This document shows positions 41,161 to 52,155 of a DNA stretch of 64,000 bases, one piece after another. Source of the stretch: Euphorbia lathyris (Eukaryota > Streptophyta > Magnoliopsida > Malpighiales > Euphorbiaceae); contig NC_088916.1 in the NCBI RefSeq assembly GCF_963576675.1, positions 56,359,001 through 56,423,000 on the forward strand, given 5' to 3'. How positions within the stretch are numbered: position 1 is the first letter of the stretch; the number at the start of each line of letters is the position of its first letter. A program made the position numbers and the translations under genes. The notes under the pieces are model-generated. The model was given only the letters and a program-made list of their open reading frames with translations. It was not told where the DNA came from and ran no database searches.

Positions 41161-43390
41161 TAAAAACCTCTAAAATAGGAAGAAATAATATTTAAATTGA
41201 GCATAGTTAGCAATGCAAAAAAATCAAGTTTATTTTGCGAACAATAAGAGAATAAAGTTCGTTAAGTGTTAGAGTTCCCGAAATCTCTGCCATTCTAAAA
41301 AAGGGCTTCCATTTGAAAGGACCTTACTCTTCAAACCTTTCTAATTGTTTAATTAATTAATTCACGTAAGGTAATTATAATCTTTTCTAATACCGATTTC
41401 TCTCATCTTATCTTCCAATTAAAAATACGTACATTTAAGGTTTTTACTAATTAATTACATCAACAATATCGATGCAAATTATACAATAATGATTTGATGA
41501 AAATTCCAAGTTTGATATGGAAACATTGATATTGATATTGATTTAAGATTTGATTGTTGTGCTAAAATTCAATGGTGAAATCATATGAAGCTCAAATTGT
41601 GTTCATTATACATTGAACTAATCATAAACACATCAATTCCGAAATGAGATAATATATACATATCAATCACCTCTTCTATTTATTTTAATCTGCTAATTTC
41701 AGTTTTTGTCTCTTTTCGATTATATGACAATATTAATAATAATAAAAAACCTTAGCAGCATTTTTTGTCCACAATATTTTTCGGTGGGATTCTGTTTTTA
41801 ATTAAAACGGTGTGTTTGGTTGCAGTTTTTCCAGAAAATAAAAAATGCTGAAGCATATTAATCTTTATGCCACCTCCATTAATTTCATAAATAAACAAAC
41901 AATATAAAGTTCTGTGGCATAGGCATCCATAATTGTTTAATTTATTTATTTATCTTAAAATAGAAAAGATGCTATTACAATTTAAAAACTACTGGATGCA
42001 ATTGGGTCTGATCTTATTAAAAGATTTAACATAAATATACAACAAAGTCAAGCTAATTAAATTTTATATACATATATTAATTTAATTGTTTGATCGAGGC
42101 ACACCGAAATCATTTAACGAATTATTTTATTATACTAAAATAATATTAAGAAATGTTCTCATACATATAAAAAAGATTAACAGAATCACATAATTGTACG
42201 TATTATAATATATTCTTCGGATTTAACTGTGTGGAATTCAGTGTATAGGAGGAGATTAAAATTTTATAAAATTTTGATAAATTTTTTTTATAAAATTACC
42301 TTTTAACTTTTATTTTTTAATTGTTTGGGTAAAGGAAAAGGAATAAAAAATAGAGTTTGACAGGCTAATATAGGGTTGTACCTATAATAAAAAAAGACAA
42401 CCTAATGTTGATTGGAAATATATATATATTCACTTTCTAAAGGTTACCATTTATAAATTAATGTTTCTTTTTTTTTATATTTGTTAGGTTGAAACTTGAA
42501 CATTTGTTTTATTCCTAAACAGACAATCAAACCATGGGAAAATCACTCAATTTCATTTATATTATAGTGGCGAATATATTAAATATGATAGACCAACCAA
42601 ATACATGATGTTTGGACATTCATATTCTACCCTTCTTTTTCTCTCAATAATTTCAAATAATTAAAAATGAAATCTTTTTTAGGTAACAAAAACTTTAATA
42701 AAATTTTGAAACAATTGCTATTTAGCATAAAAATTATATATTGCTATTTTAGATTGATCAAATGTCAAATAATGCTTTAAACTAACTTATATATTGCTTC
42801 ACATACGAAAACCTCAATAACATCTGTGTGAATTAAACCTAAATTGGATGTCACAAGAGTCTTTTCCTTACTTTTGAGTTCACTCTATAAACATTAAAAA
42901 TAAAAACCTTAAAAATAAAAACCGAGTCCACAAGATAGTATTTTTATGATTAAATGCCCGATTTTTCTTTAGGTAATTCTTTTTTTCTTTCACTTCAAAC
43001 CGTAAAATCAAAATATTTAATAAAATTAAGAAAAATATTGATACTTAGAAGAAAACTCAACTAAAACAAGAATAGTAAACAATAGATATGAATACTTGAA
43101 TAAAAGACTGATAAGCAATGTGTAAAGGCATATTCATGGAGACCCATTATGATTACAAAACAAGCCAAAATACCAATCACCATTTTCATACACTTGGGTT
43201 GGGTTTGGTCTCTCTTAGACACAATGCTTCAACATCCTATCATATCATATCATCTAATTCAATTTAAACTAATATTTCACATTATGCCTAAACCAAAGAT
43301 AACCAATTTTTTCCTCTCCACTCATTCAGAACAGAACAGGACACCAAAAGAACAAAAAAAACAAATCAACACAACCATAAATTGACCAAT
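41161..43390. other. 2.2 kb AT-rich intergenic DNA downstream of the bZIP gene
   Basis: No ORF with recognisable content, no LTR and no strong inverted repeat. The part nearest 43440 would hold the 3' UTR and polyadenylation signals of the minus-strand bZIP gene, but I cannot place the cleavage site. Confidence 0.55.
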
Positions 43391-43399
43391 AATTCATGC

Positions 43400-43407
43400 C
43401 TTCTTCC

Positions 43408-43438
<31 letters not shown>

Positions 43439-43441
43439 CAA
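43400..43441. repeat. (CAT)n trinucleotide repeat just after the bZIP stop
   Basis: CATCATCACCATCATCATC-type repeats run for about 35 bp on the plus strand. On the gene strand they read as TGATGATG immediately after the TGA stop, so they lie in the 3' UTR. Confidence 0.85.
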
Positions 43442-43894
43442 TCAATACTGGAACAAATCTGGAGAAGCCATGAGAGGTTGGTTAAGATAGATGCAACTGA
43501 GGTTATTATGATCAACAACAGAATGAAGATCCTGATAATCAGATTGAAAACCCCCATTGTTAGTGTTGATAAAATTGAGAATCTCATTCAAGGAATCAAG
43601 TCTGTGACTAAGTTCCATCATCTGTGCTCTCAAAACAGAGTTCTCAGCTTCAATAGTCAAGTAGTGTTGTGTAGTGATATTGATGCTTGTACAGATTTGA
43701 TTATTGTCCTTCCTGAGCTGAGAAACTTGAGTAGATAAATCATCAAGATGCTTCTGTTTTCTCATCCTGGATCTCCTTGCTGATTCTCTGTTTGATTGCA
43801 TTCTCTTCCTCTTCCTTTGATCTATCAAAACCCCTTCAGATCCTGAGTTCTGAAGCTGAGAGGAACCTGATGAATTACCACTGGAAGAGGCCAT
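43442..43894 (-). CDS. bZIP11-like: Group-S1 bZIP transcription factor (bZIP11/ATB2-like)
   Basis: A 150-residue, intronless DNA-binding protein acting in the nucleus as a dimer. A Ser/Gly/Asn-rich start is followed by the basic region RKRKRMQSNRESARRSRMRKQ, with the signature N35-x7-R43. A leucine zipper follows with heptad positions L53, L60, I67, T74, I81, L88, L95 and L102. The C-terminus NQPLMAS...Y is typical of the S1 subgroup, which binds ACGT/G-box-like sites, prefers group-C partners and links sugar status to amino-acid metabolism in Arabidopsis. The leader contains a sucrose-control-type uORF, so translation is expected to fall when sucrose is high. The exact orthologue (bZIP2, 11 or 44) cannot be fixed by eye. 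It is the only clear host gene here. Confidence 0.95.
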   Translation of the reverse strand: MASSSGNSSGSSQLQNSGSEGVLIDQRKRKRMQSNRESARRSRMRKQKHLDDLSTQVSQLRKDNNQICTSINITTQHYLTIEAENSVLRAQMMELSHRLDSLNEILNFINTNNGGFQSDYQDLHSVVDHNNLSCIYLNQPLMASPDLFQY

Positions 43895-43987
43895 CGGAAA
43901 AAAAAGTAGACGACTAAAAATTGGATCTTTATTAGGTTATCTTTGATTTTACTTACCTTACAGAATTGAGGACGCAGGACCCAGTAG

Positions 43988-44011
43988 AGAGACAGACAGA
44001 CAGACAGACAC
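43988..44011. repeat. (GACA)n microsatellite in the bZIP leader
   Basis: About five GACA/TGTC units between the SC-uORF stop and the main start codon. On the RNA they read TGTCTGTCTGTC. Confidence 0.8.
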
Positions 44012-44061
44012 TAATTATTTCTTCTATATATAAGTAATTTATATGATGAAGAGAGGGTTAT

Positions 44062-44187
44062 TCATGAAAAAACATAGAACCAGTAAAGGAAAACAACAGA
44101 GAAAGATTGAACGAGATGGGTCCTGCGCCTCAGGGAGGAATTGATCATAAACCCGGAACGGAGAATTTCACTAAGAACTGGAGACAT
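44062..44187 (-). CDS. Sucrose-control upstream ORF (SC-uORF), 41 codons
   Basis: Translating the minus strand from the ATG at 44187 gives a 41-residue peptide starting MSPVLSEILRSGF and ending SFSVVFLYWFYVFS before TGA at 44062. The C-terminal SVVFLYWFY-type run is the conserved segment of the sucrose-control peptide encoded upstream of Arabidopsis S1 bZIPs. In that system the nascent peptide stalls ribosomes when sucrose is high and lowers translation of the main ORF. The uORF stop lies about 167 nt before the bZIP start, all within one leader. It is too short for usual gene finders but is strongly supported by both peptide and position. Confidence 0.95.
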   Translation of the reverse strand: MSPVLSEILRSGFMINSSLRRRTHLVQSFSVVFLYWFYVFS

Positions 44188-44238
44188 GAATATCAAACAT
44201 GAAGATAAATATATGCAGCATCAATACATAAAAATAAG

Positions 44239-44259
44239 TTAATTTCTTCTGTGTGGCAT
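44239..44259 (-). CDS. Short uORF upstream of the SC-uORF
   Basis: ATG CCA CAC AGA AGA AAT TAA on the minus strand, six residues, in the bZIP leader. S1 bZIP leaders usually hold several uORFs. A further in-frame ATG pair near 44200-44210 starts a frame overlapping the SC-uORF. There is no evidence that this one has a sequence-specific role. Confidence 0.5.
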   Translation of the reverse strand: MPHRRN

Positions 44260-44430
44260 ACAAACAAACACCTTGCGTGCACTGAAATTGGGGGCGAAAT
44301 CGAAGATCTCACAGGCAGAGAAATAATTAAGAAGAAGAAGAAGAAGAATCTGGGAAAGGGAATTGAAAATTGGGGAAGATGAAGATGGAGAGAAGAGAGG
44401 AGAAGAGGTATGGAAGAGGAATGGAAGGAG

Positions 44431-44440
44431 ATTTTATAGA
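44431..44440 (-). promoter_or_regulatory. Probable TATA box of the bZIP gene
   Basis: The minus strand reads TCTATAAAAT. Downstream of it comes a long CT-rich leader (CCATTCCTCTTCC..., TTCTTCTTCTTC), as in many plant 5' UTRs. This would place the start of transcription near 44400 and give a leader of about 500 nt. Confidence 0.6.
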
Positions 44441-44559
44441 ATAAAGAAAAGGGGGAAAGGGCATCGGAATGTCCAATGAGGTTAAGGAAGGTGGGGTTCT
44501 GAAGAAATTTCCACAAAGTTCCAAGTATTAACAGCTGGTGAGCAGACATTTTTCTTTTT

Positions 44560-45682
44560 CTTTACTTTTACCTTACTTTCACCGCCAACTACCTGAATTA
44601 ACCGTTTAACTACAATGGAATCTCATCGGATCTATTTCGTATATTTTTTGGACAGTGATTTTTTACTCAATAATGTCACTTTTGTAAATATAAAATACAC
44701 TCGAATCATTTTGGTGGTATAATCTTTTTGAGTAACATTGTAATTGAGATTATTATCATTTTTTTTTTGTTATGTGGGTGTCATATTATATTTAAAAGTT
44801 GTGGTTGTTACATTACTATTTCGGTAAAAAAAATTTGTCGAAAATAATTGGAATAACTTTATTAAAGTAAAAATAGAAGTTTAATGTGTTTATTGAAACA
44901 AAATGAGGTTCAGTTATATTTTTTAAACTGACTATAAATTTCAGTTCGTTCATTCTTCTTTTATATAATTTCTGGGTGTGGGTTGTCCCGGGGGTGCCAA
45001 CCTAGTTGGAATTCTTGTGATTTGCCTTCTCCTCTGCTTTATTCAAAAAAAAAAAAAAACTAATTATGATTTAGGTTGAACGGTTTATTTTTCAAACACT
45101 TTTTTTTATGTTTTTTTTAAGAAAATAGGTTGGAACCCACAACCTACCAAAACAAAATTTACTTACTTATAGTTATAATTATTTAGGGAACGGGTTCGAG
45201 ACTTAGGGATAATGCCAATTTTAAATTCTTACAATTTGTTTTTGAATTATCTGTCTCGTCTCATTATCTTAACGTGTACATTTCTTGAATCTCATTCTCG
45301 TCTCATTTAATTCGTGGATATCTATGTGTAAATTAATCGTTCAAAATCAACTCATAGAATAAATAAATTACAAAGTTAACAAGCATAAATTTAATAAACC
45401 ACCCACACATTTAACAAACATTTTTGTTAGGTCTCGTCGAACTTCTAAGTTGACTTTTTTGGCTGCTCCTTGACCTACGCTGGAATGACCCTCTATTACA
45501 CTCTGATTCTAAAGTTAGTAACCAAATAATAGAAAGTTATATCTAACATAATGAGGAGAAAGGAAATAAAGATCACCTATATATTAGCTTCCATTAGTGT
45601 AAAAATATCATCCTACCCCCTAGACCGCGGTGGGGCGGTTTCTAATGTGAGCTCCTCCTTCATCAGTGACCATTTCAGAGTA
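44560..45682. other. Intergenic DNA with a SINE-like tail and a diverged hAT-like stretch
   Basis: At about 44975-45059, GGGGGTGCCAACCTAGTTGG is followed by a short body and 14-15 A, resembling a SINE head joined to a poly(A) end. At 45190-45420 the sequence (TAATGCCAATTTTAAAT..., GTCTCATTTAATTCGTGGAT, AATTTAATAAACCA) is a diverged relative of the hAT MITE at 58814-59341. No host gene is seen. Confidence 0.35.
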
Positions 45683-45687
45683 GGTTA

Positions 45688-47520
45688 TGTCAAACCCGAC
45701 CTAAAATAAGATCAGATAAGACAGTGAGACATTACTACTGACTTATTATATAAACCAATAGCAGTATCTCTCAAATAAGGAGAAAAATCAAATCAAAAAC
45801 GAAATTCTAGTTTAAAGCTAAAATGAACAACATATTCCGTTTCCAGCTTAACGTTTTCATACGGAGTCCGATTAAGGCGATTCAAAAACCTCTGGAAACA
45901 TAAGACAAAAATAAAGAACTTTCATTTAGGACTCCAAGACAGATTCGGCCTATATCTGGTCGAAAAATTCATCACAAGATTCAGGTATGAATCTGATTTT
46001 TCCGCATCACCTATATAGACAATTCTTTATTATATCTATATATATACCGGTAGATAATACAAACCAAACAAAAGGACACTGCCAAAAACAAGTTCTTCAA
46101 GTGTCCGTATACTATCCACATATATGTACATGAACAAAATGGATGCAATACCCTAGAGACGACTTGCACCTCGTAGCTGTAACCGAACCACGCCCTAGGA
46201 TCGAGTACCCCTCTCGGTACCTTGCACTTCCTCGCCTAAAACAAAACAATAAAAACATTTGGAAAACATGAGATAAAAATCTCAATAAGAAACTATCAGC
46301 TATAAAAATCAACTTTACTTAATATAACTACATATATATACGTTTATAAAGGATTTATCAAAACCTTGTAAAATATACTCAATCAAGGTATTAAACCAAA
46401 AACCAAGAATATATAATCTTGTATCCATTCTTGAGTTCATCCCCTTATAATTCAAATCACAATTCACAACATATACGAGACGTCTCTTAACATTGCCTAT
46501 CCCATATGGTCTTACCCAACACTTCTCTGCCATACCCAATAGGTCTTCAGACTGTGTACACAGGCCATATTTCTCACTAAATATGGTCTTTGAAAATTAA
46601 ATCCACCATACCGGACTACTCTCAATGGATACCAAACATTTAATTCCATATATATATATATATATAGATTGAAACCAAAAACATATATGTATATATGTAT
46701 ATATTTCACTTGATCATAATCAAATTCACAAGTGTTCAATTCTCCAAAATATCAATCCTTAATCAAATAAAATTTCCAAAATTAATCAACCAATGAAACC
46801 TCAAATCAATATAACCCAGTAAAATCTGTACTTCACATTTAAACATAGTTAATAGTTCATTTGAACTATAATTTCACAATAAAAGCAAGATTGTGAAAAA
46901 CCTCAATTTTACAAAATTCCGGCATAACCCTAAAATATCAATTTCTAGAAATTCTTTGATTATATATATATCTCTATACATAAAACTCACATAAAACTCA
47001 AAATATAATTGATAGTTACTTACCTTGACTGCTAATTGAAGAAAACAACTCGTTCAATTCGCCTCTAAATCCTGTCTAAGACATTTCCCCTCCAAACACT
47101 TCCGAAATTCAGAAACTCTTCGATTAGGATTTAGATCTATGCCTAAGGATGCTATAGTTTAAGTTTCAAGTGATTTGGACGGTCGAATCTCCGTAAATCA
47201 AAAAAACGGTGGAGAAACGGCCGAAGAACGGCGAAGAACGGATAAAAGCAAAAAGAAACAGAGAAGAAAGAAAAGAAAAGGTGATGCTCGACATTCTGGA
47301 ACAATTTGGTTTTATATACCAAAGTTAGCAAATATCTATTTTGGTCCTCCATCTTTATGTAATCTTTTACTACTTACCCTAAACTTTTAATTTACACCTA
47401 AAACCATCGAATTAACTCGAAATTTTTCCTATAACACCAAATAAAAATCACATACCCCATAATTATAATATATATTAATATCTAGGTATAAATTCTAGAA
47501 ATTTAGACACGGACGTGACA
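45688..47520 (-). repeat. Chromovirus 3' LTR
   Basis: TGTCAAACCCGACC...GGACGTGACA, 1,833 bp. It is the 3' LTR because gag-pol read toward it on the minus strand. Open frames inside it are duplicated almost exactly in the other LTR and are not genes. Confidence 0.96.
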
Positions 47521-47535
47521 ATCCTCCCCACCTTA
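47521..47535 (-). other. Polypurine tract of the chromovirus
   Basis: The element strand reads AAGGTGGGGAGGAT directly before the 3' LTR, the primer for plus-strand synthesis. Confidence 0.85.
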
Positions 47536-47568
47536 AGAAATTTCGTCCACGAAATTGTACTTACCCGT

Positions 47569-47988
47569 CTAGGTGAATAAATGGGGATATTGTTGTCTCA
47601 TATCCTCCTCTCTTTCCCAGGTTGCTTCCTCACGAGAGTGTCTGTGCCACATAACTTTAACAAGTGGTATGGTTTTGTTCCTGAGGACTTTCTGTTCTCT
47701 AGCTAGGATAGCTACTGGTTCCTCTTTATAGGACAAGTCTTCAGACAATTCAATTGGCTGCTCTTGAATAATGTGATTCGGATCACTCCTATACCTCCGT
47801 AGCATTGAAACATGGAATACATTATGTATATTGGAGAGATTCTGAGGCAATTGTAATCGATATGAAACTGGCCCAACTCGTTCCCCAACTTCATATGGAC
47901 CAATGAATCTAGGGCTCAACTTCCCTTTCTTGCCAAACCGAAGTAAACCCTTCCACGGTGATACTTTCAGAAATACTCTATCTCCCAC
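47569..47988 (-). CDS. Chromovirus integrase C-terminus with chromodomain-like end
   Basis: A 139-residue continuation of pol after a frame change near 48030. VGDRVFLKVSPWKGLLRFGKKGKL is the GPY/F-type module, with SPRFIGPYEVGERVGP in it. VFHVSMLRRY follows, and then EPVAILAREQKVLRN...VMWHRHSREEATWEREEDM, which is the chromodomain-like tail of Tekay/Del-type chromoviruses thought to steer integration to heterochromatin. The stop at 47569 lies 34 bp before the polypurine tract. On its own this piece would not be made. Confidence 0.88.
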   Translation of the reverse strand: MGDRVFLKVSPWKGLLRFGKKGKLSPRFIGPYEVGERVGPVSYRLQLPQNLSNIHNVFHVSMLRRYRSDPNHIIQEQPIELSEDLSYKEEPVAILAREQKVLRNKTIPLVKVMWHRHSREEATWEREEDMRQQYPHLFT

Positions 47989-48026
47989 ATCATATTCAAT
48001 TGGTCTCCGTTTCAGATATCTTGTGC

Positions 48027-50969
48027 TTATTTTAACCTTTGTTGTATGATTTGCACCTTTTCTGTTGTCAACTGCACTATCTCAGGCCCTAATAACTGTC
48101 TCTCGCCTACGTCAGACCAACATAATGGAGTTCTACATCTTCTTCCATATAAGGCTTCATAAGGTGCCATATCAATACTAGATTGATAACTGTTATTATA
48201 TGCAAACTCCATTAAAGGCAAATGTACATCCCCACTACTTTGAAAATTCAAAATGCTAGCTCTCAACATATCTTCCAAAGTTTGAATGGTACGTTCACTT
48301 TGACCGTCAGTCTGTGGATGGAAAGCTGTACTGAAATTCAATCTCGTGCCTAATGCATCTTGAAAACTAGGCCAAAACCTTGATGTAAAGCGAGGATCCC
48401 TGTCAGAAACAATAGAAACCGGTACACCATGAAGTCTAACAATCTCCTTGATATACAACTGTGCCAGCTTCTCTAAAGAAAAAGTCACTTTCACCGGAAG
48501 AAAGTGGGATGATTTTGTTAATCTATCCACAATTACCCATATAGAATCATTACCATGTTGTGTACGAGGTAATCCACTGACAAAATCCATTGTAATATGT
48601 TCCCACTTCCATTCAGGAATAGGAAGTGGTTGTAAAGTACCAGCAGGTCGTTGATGTTCTGCTTTGACTTGTTGGCAACTTAAACATCTACCCACATATT
48701 CAGCTATCTCCCTTTTCATTCCTTTCCACCAGAAATGCTCTCGAAGATTTCTGTACATTTTAGTACTCCCAGGGTGCATTGCATATGACGAATCATGAGC
48801 TTCTTCTAATATCTCCTTCTTGATATCATTAACATTTGGAACACACATTCTGTCTCCAAACATTAACATGCCATCTCCTGTTACCTTATATTCAATCTTC
48901 TTCCCCTCGCTAACGTCTTTTCTGATTTGTTCTAAAAATTCATCTTGATTTTGAGCTTCTTTAATTCTATCTCGAAGAATCGGTCTCACCTTCAGCATTG
49001 CACATAATACTGCCTCATCTCCACAAATCAGTTCAACATTCAAAGCTCTCATATCAAGCAATAAAGACATTCTCACTGATTGTATATAACTCAAACTTCC
49101 AACGTTCTTGCGACTCAAGGCATCAGCTACAACATTAGCTTTACCAGGATGATATTCAATAGTCAGGTCATAGTCTTTCAATAACTCAATCCATCTCCTT
49201 TGCCTCAAATTCAATTCCTTCTGTGTCATTATATATTTCAGACTTTTATGATCAGTGAACATTAGACACTTTTCACCATAAAGATAATGTCTCCAAATCT
49301 TTAAAGCAAACACCACGGCAGCTAATTCAAGATCATGTGTCGGGTAATTCAATTCGTGTGGCCTTAATTGTCGTGACGCATAAGCAATAACGTTATCATT
49401 CTGCATCAATACAATTCCGAGACCTTGCCCTGATGCATCACTGTACACTGTATAACCTTCACCCACTATAGGTAGTGTTAACACAGGAGCACTGATAAGT
49501 CTGGACTTTAGTATATCAAAACTTTCTTGACATTCAAGTGTCCATTCAAATTTAACACCCTTCCGCAGTAATCGTGTCATCGGACAAGCTATAAGTGAGA
49601 ATCCTTTCACAAATCTTCTGTAATAACCCGCTAATCCTAGGAAACTACGTACTTCATGTACATTCGACGGTGCTTCCCAATTAGCTACAGCTTCAACTTT
49701 CTTAGGATCAACTAAAATTCCCCTAGCTGAGACCACATGACCTAAAAACATCATTTCATCAAGCCAAAATTCACATTTGCTAAATTTTGCATATAATTGT
49801 TTCTCCCTTAGAATCTGCAAAACTGTTCTCAAATGCTTACTGTGATTTTTCTTATCCTTAGAATACACAAGGATATCGTCGATAAACACAATCACAAATG
49901 TATCTAAGTAAGGTTTAAAAATCCTATTCATAAGGTCCATAAAAGCAGCAGGTGCATTAGTTAATCCAAATGGCATAACCAAGAATTCATAATGCCCGTA
50001 TCGAGTTCTAAAAGCTGTTTTCTGAACATCCTCTTCCCTGACCTTCAATTGATGATACCCAGTTCTCAAGTCAATTTTCGAAAATATGGTTGCTCCTTGC
50101 AATTGATCAAACAAATCGTCAATTCTAGGTAATGGATACTTGTTACGAATAGTAACCTTGTTCAGTTGACGATAATCAATGCATAACCGCATTGTACCAT
50201 CCTTCTTTTTTACAAACAAAACTGGAGCTCCCCATGGTGATACACTAGGTCGAATATATCCCTTATCTAATAACTCCTGCAACTGCACTTTCAATTCCTT
50301 CATTTCTGCCGGTGCCATTCTATATGGTGCAAGTGATATAGGAGCAGTACCAGGCTGCAAATCAACTGCAAACTCTACTTCTCTTACTGGTGGTAACCCT
50401 GGTATTTCATCCGGAAAGACATCTGGATACTCATTCACAATTGGCACATCTTCCAAGTTGGGAGATTCTTTATTACTATCTACCACATATGCCAAGAAAG
50501 CGTCACATCCTTTCCTTAGCATTTTCATAGCTGTCATAACTGTGACTATACTTCTACGTACACCTCTCTCACCATGAAACACATATCCCTCTCCACTAGC
50601 TAATACTAGATTAACTTTCTTTTTAGAACAATCTATTATTGCTTGATACTTAGATAATGAATCCATGCCTAAGATGACATCAAATGTTTGCACCAGCAAA
50701 GGTATCAAATTCACATCTATAAAAGACTCTCCTAACTTCACTTCACAATTAGGATACACATGTGTACATACTAAAGATTCTCCCATAGGCATGCTAACAG
50801 TTAAACGTTCTGGCATAAGTTTTGACTCCCAAATTATATCAGACATAAATAATGGAGACACAAAAGAATGTGTAGCACCAGGATCAATAAGCAGATAAGC
50901 ATCTTTTCCAAATAAAGAAATCGTACCAGTGATAACTTCTGCAGATGCAACAGCTTCTTGTGGAGTCAT
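48027..50969 (-). CDS. Chromovirus pol: protease-RT-RNase H-integrase
   Basis: A 980-residue open frame. Protease: [12 protein letters not shown], with D at about residue 29. [50 protein letters not shown] and the catalytic FIDDIL near residue 361. RNase [13 protein letters not shown] and the end [16 protein letters not shown]. Integrase: an H2C2 zinc finger (H...H, then CLSCQQVK) near residues 725-770, and a D,D,E core seen in [21 protein letters not shown] and [12 protein letters not shown]. It makes element cDNA in the virus-like particle and integrates it. The frame is cut by a stop at 48027, just before the integrase C-terminal domain, which continues at 47988 in another phase. Confidence 0.95.
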   Translation of the reverse strand: MTPQEAVASAEVITGTISLFGKDAYLLIDPGATHSFVSPLFMSDIIWESKLMPERLTVSMPMGESLVCTHVYPNCEVKLGESFIDVNLIPLLVQTFDVILGMDSLSKYQAIIDCSKKKVNLVLASGEGYVFHGERGVRRSIVTVMTAMKMLRKGCDAFLAYVVDSNKESPNLEDVPIVNEYPDVFPDEIPGLPPVREVEFAVDLQPGTAPISLAPYRMAPAEMKELKVQLQELLDKGYIRPSVSPWGAPVLFVKKKDGTMRLCIDYRQLNKVTIRNKYPLPRIDDLFDQLQGATIFSKIDLRTGYHQLKVREEDVQKTAFRTRYGHYEFLVMPFGLTNAPAAFMDLMNRIFKPYLDTFVIVFIDDILVYSKDKKNHSKHLRTVLQILREKQLYAKFSKCEFWLDEMMFLGHVVSARGILVDPKKVEAVANWEAPSNVHEVRSFLGLAGYYRRFVKGFSLIACPMTRLLRKGVKFEWTLECQESFDILKSRLISAPVLTLPIVGEGYTVYSDASGQGLGIVLMQNDNVIAYASRQLRPHELNYPTHDLELAAVVFALKIWRHYLYGEKCLMFTDHKSLKYIMTQKELNLRQRRWIELLKDYDLTIEYHPGKANVVADALSRKNVGSLSYIQSVRMSLLLDMRALNVELICGDEAVLCAMLKVRPILRDRIKEAQNQDEFLEQIRKDVSEGKKIEYKVTGDGMLMFGDRMCVPNVNDIKKEILEEAHDSSYAMHPGSTKMYRNLREHFWWKGMKREIAEYVGRCLSCQQVKAEHQRPAGTLQPLPIPEWKWEHITMDFVSGLPRTQHGNDSIWVIVDRLTKSSHFLPVKVTFSLEKLAQLYIKEIVRLHGVPVSIVSDRDPRFTSRFWPSFQDALGTRLNFSTAFHPQTDGQSERTIQTLEDMLRASILNFQSSGDVHLPLMEFAYNNSYQSSIDMAPYEALYGRRCRTPLCWSDVGERQLLGPEIVQLTTEKVQIIQQRLK

Positions 50970-50997
50970 ACCAAAAGCTCGAGGTTGAGTTGCAGCT

Positions 50998-52005
50998 CTA
51001 TCTGACTGACTTTGTATCAGGTGCTCGAAAAGTACTACGATTCACAAATGCTCCCCTTGAACATTGACTTTGTATCTGACTACCCCGAAACTGAGATGGT
51101 CCTCCTCTAGCAAACTTTGATCTCCCAAATTCCTCTGACTGCTTCTGACTGGTCTCAGATTCTAACTTCCCCTTTAACTTTTCTTTCTGTAATGCTTTCT
51201 CTACCCAGCCACGATAATGTACACCCTCGAATAAACTCAGCTCATTCTGATAAAATGCACTCAATCCATCCTTAAATCTCTCACATTTCACTTCCTCAGT
51301 AGGAAACCACTGACTAGCATAACGATATAAATCATCAAACTTGTCCACATACTCTTTCACAGCCATAGTCCCCTGTTTCAAATTAAAGAACTCATTTCTC
51401 TTCGCTTTCTGGAATGTTTCAGTCAGATATTCTCTCATAAACTCACGTTTCAAAACTCCCCAATTCAAACCTTCAGGATACAAACCCCTGACTCGAGTTA
51501 ACCATGCATCTGCTGGTCCATGTAATAAACCAAACACAACCCTGACTTTATCCTCATCACGTAACTGCATAGTACTAAAGGCTTTTTCTGTAGCCTTTAA
51601 CCAATTGTCAGCTTCCTCAGAGTCAGTTGTACCTTTGAAATCAAATGCCCCACAATTTTTAGCATCCTCAATTAGCTCACTGGGCCTTCTATGTGCTTCC
51701 CGTGTTTCCATTATAGTAACAAAAGATTCAACTAAAGCTCGAGGTTCAAGTTGTACTACTTGTGGCATTGCAGCTTGTGGAGCCACATACGGTGCAGGTT
51801 GTTCAGCTGGAAGATTAACAGGTCGACGTGGAGGCAATGGTTGTTGTTGTCTTTGGGGTTGGTTAATGGGTGGAACTCTAGCATCAGAGGCTTCACTATC
51901 CCCTATGCCCTCAAGATCCCATCCTAACTCTCTTCTTTCCTCATCTCTACCTCTACCTCTACCTCTATTTAGAGGCGGTCGGCCACGCGGTCGTCTCGGA
52001 TGCAT
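50998..52005 (-). CDS. Chromovirus gag (capsid; no zinc knuckle seen)
   Basis: A 335-residue frame starting [20 protein letters not shown] at 52005, 136-150 bases after the PBS. A basic, Pro/Gln-rich N-terminus precedes a retrotransposon-gag capsid domain at about 110-230 ([49 protein letters not shown]). The C-terminal basic tail ends at a stop at 50998 without the CCHC knuckle usual in the family, so a short stretch may have been lost. The pol frame starts 29 bases further on in another phase. In intact relatives gag and pol are commonly one frame, so a frameshift lies here. Confidence 0.88.
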   Translation of the reverse strand: MHPRRPRGRPPLNRGRGRGRDEERRELGWDLEGIGDSEASDARVPPINQPQRQQQPLPPRRPVNLPAEQPAPYVAPQAAMPQVVQLEPRALVESFVTIMETREAHRRPSELIEDAKNCGAFDFKGTTDSEEADNWLKATEKAFSTMQLRDEDKVRVVFGLLHGPADAWLTRVRGLYPEGLNWGVLKREFMREYLTETFQKAKRNEFFNLKQGTMAVKEYVDKFDDLYRYASQWFPTEEVKCERFKDGLSAFYQNELSLFEGVHYRGWVEKALQKEKLKGKLESETSQKQSEEFGRSKFARGGPSQFRGSQIQSQCSRGAFVNRSTFRAPDTKSVR

Positions 52006-52140
52006 CTATATGATAAAGACACAATTATAATTATATGTAGATATATGCTATGCATGAATGTCATGTGTGCAACACAAGAAATACAAAGAATCACATTATA
52101 TTACTTATATATCCACTTATGGATATGGATTAAACCTATT

Positions 52141-52152
52141 GCTCTGATACCA
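52141..52152 (-). other. Primer-binding site of the chromovirus
   Basis: GCTCTGATACCA on the plus strand is TGGTATCAGAGC on the element strand. It starts three bases inside the 5' LTR end and matches initiator Met tRNA. Confidence 0.93.
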
Positions 52153-52155
52153 AAA

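Noticed and set aside
43960..43980. GGTAAGT splice-donor-like site in the bZIP leader
   Set aside because: Any intron to an acceptor before the start codon would be only about 40 nt, too short for plants.
44193..44549. 118-codon minus-strand frame upstream of the bZIP gene
   Set aside because: It spans the probable TATA box and CT-rich leader, has no recognisable domain, and ends before the SC-uORF start; most likely chance.
46112..47352. Several small frames duplicated at 52580-53820
   Set aside because: They are in the two LTRs and are identical because the LTRs are; not genes.
51341..52030. 229-codon plus-strand frame over the chromovirus gag
   Set aside because: It is antisense to a well supported gag; no homology of its own.
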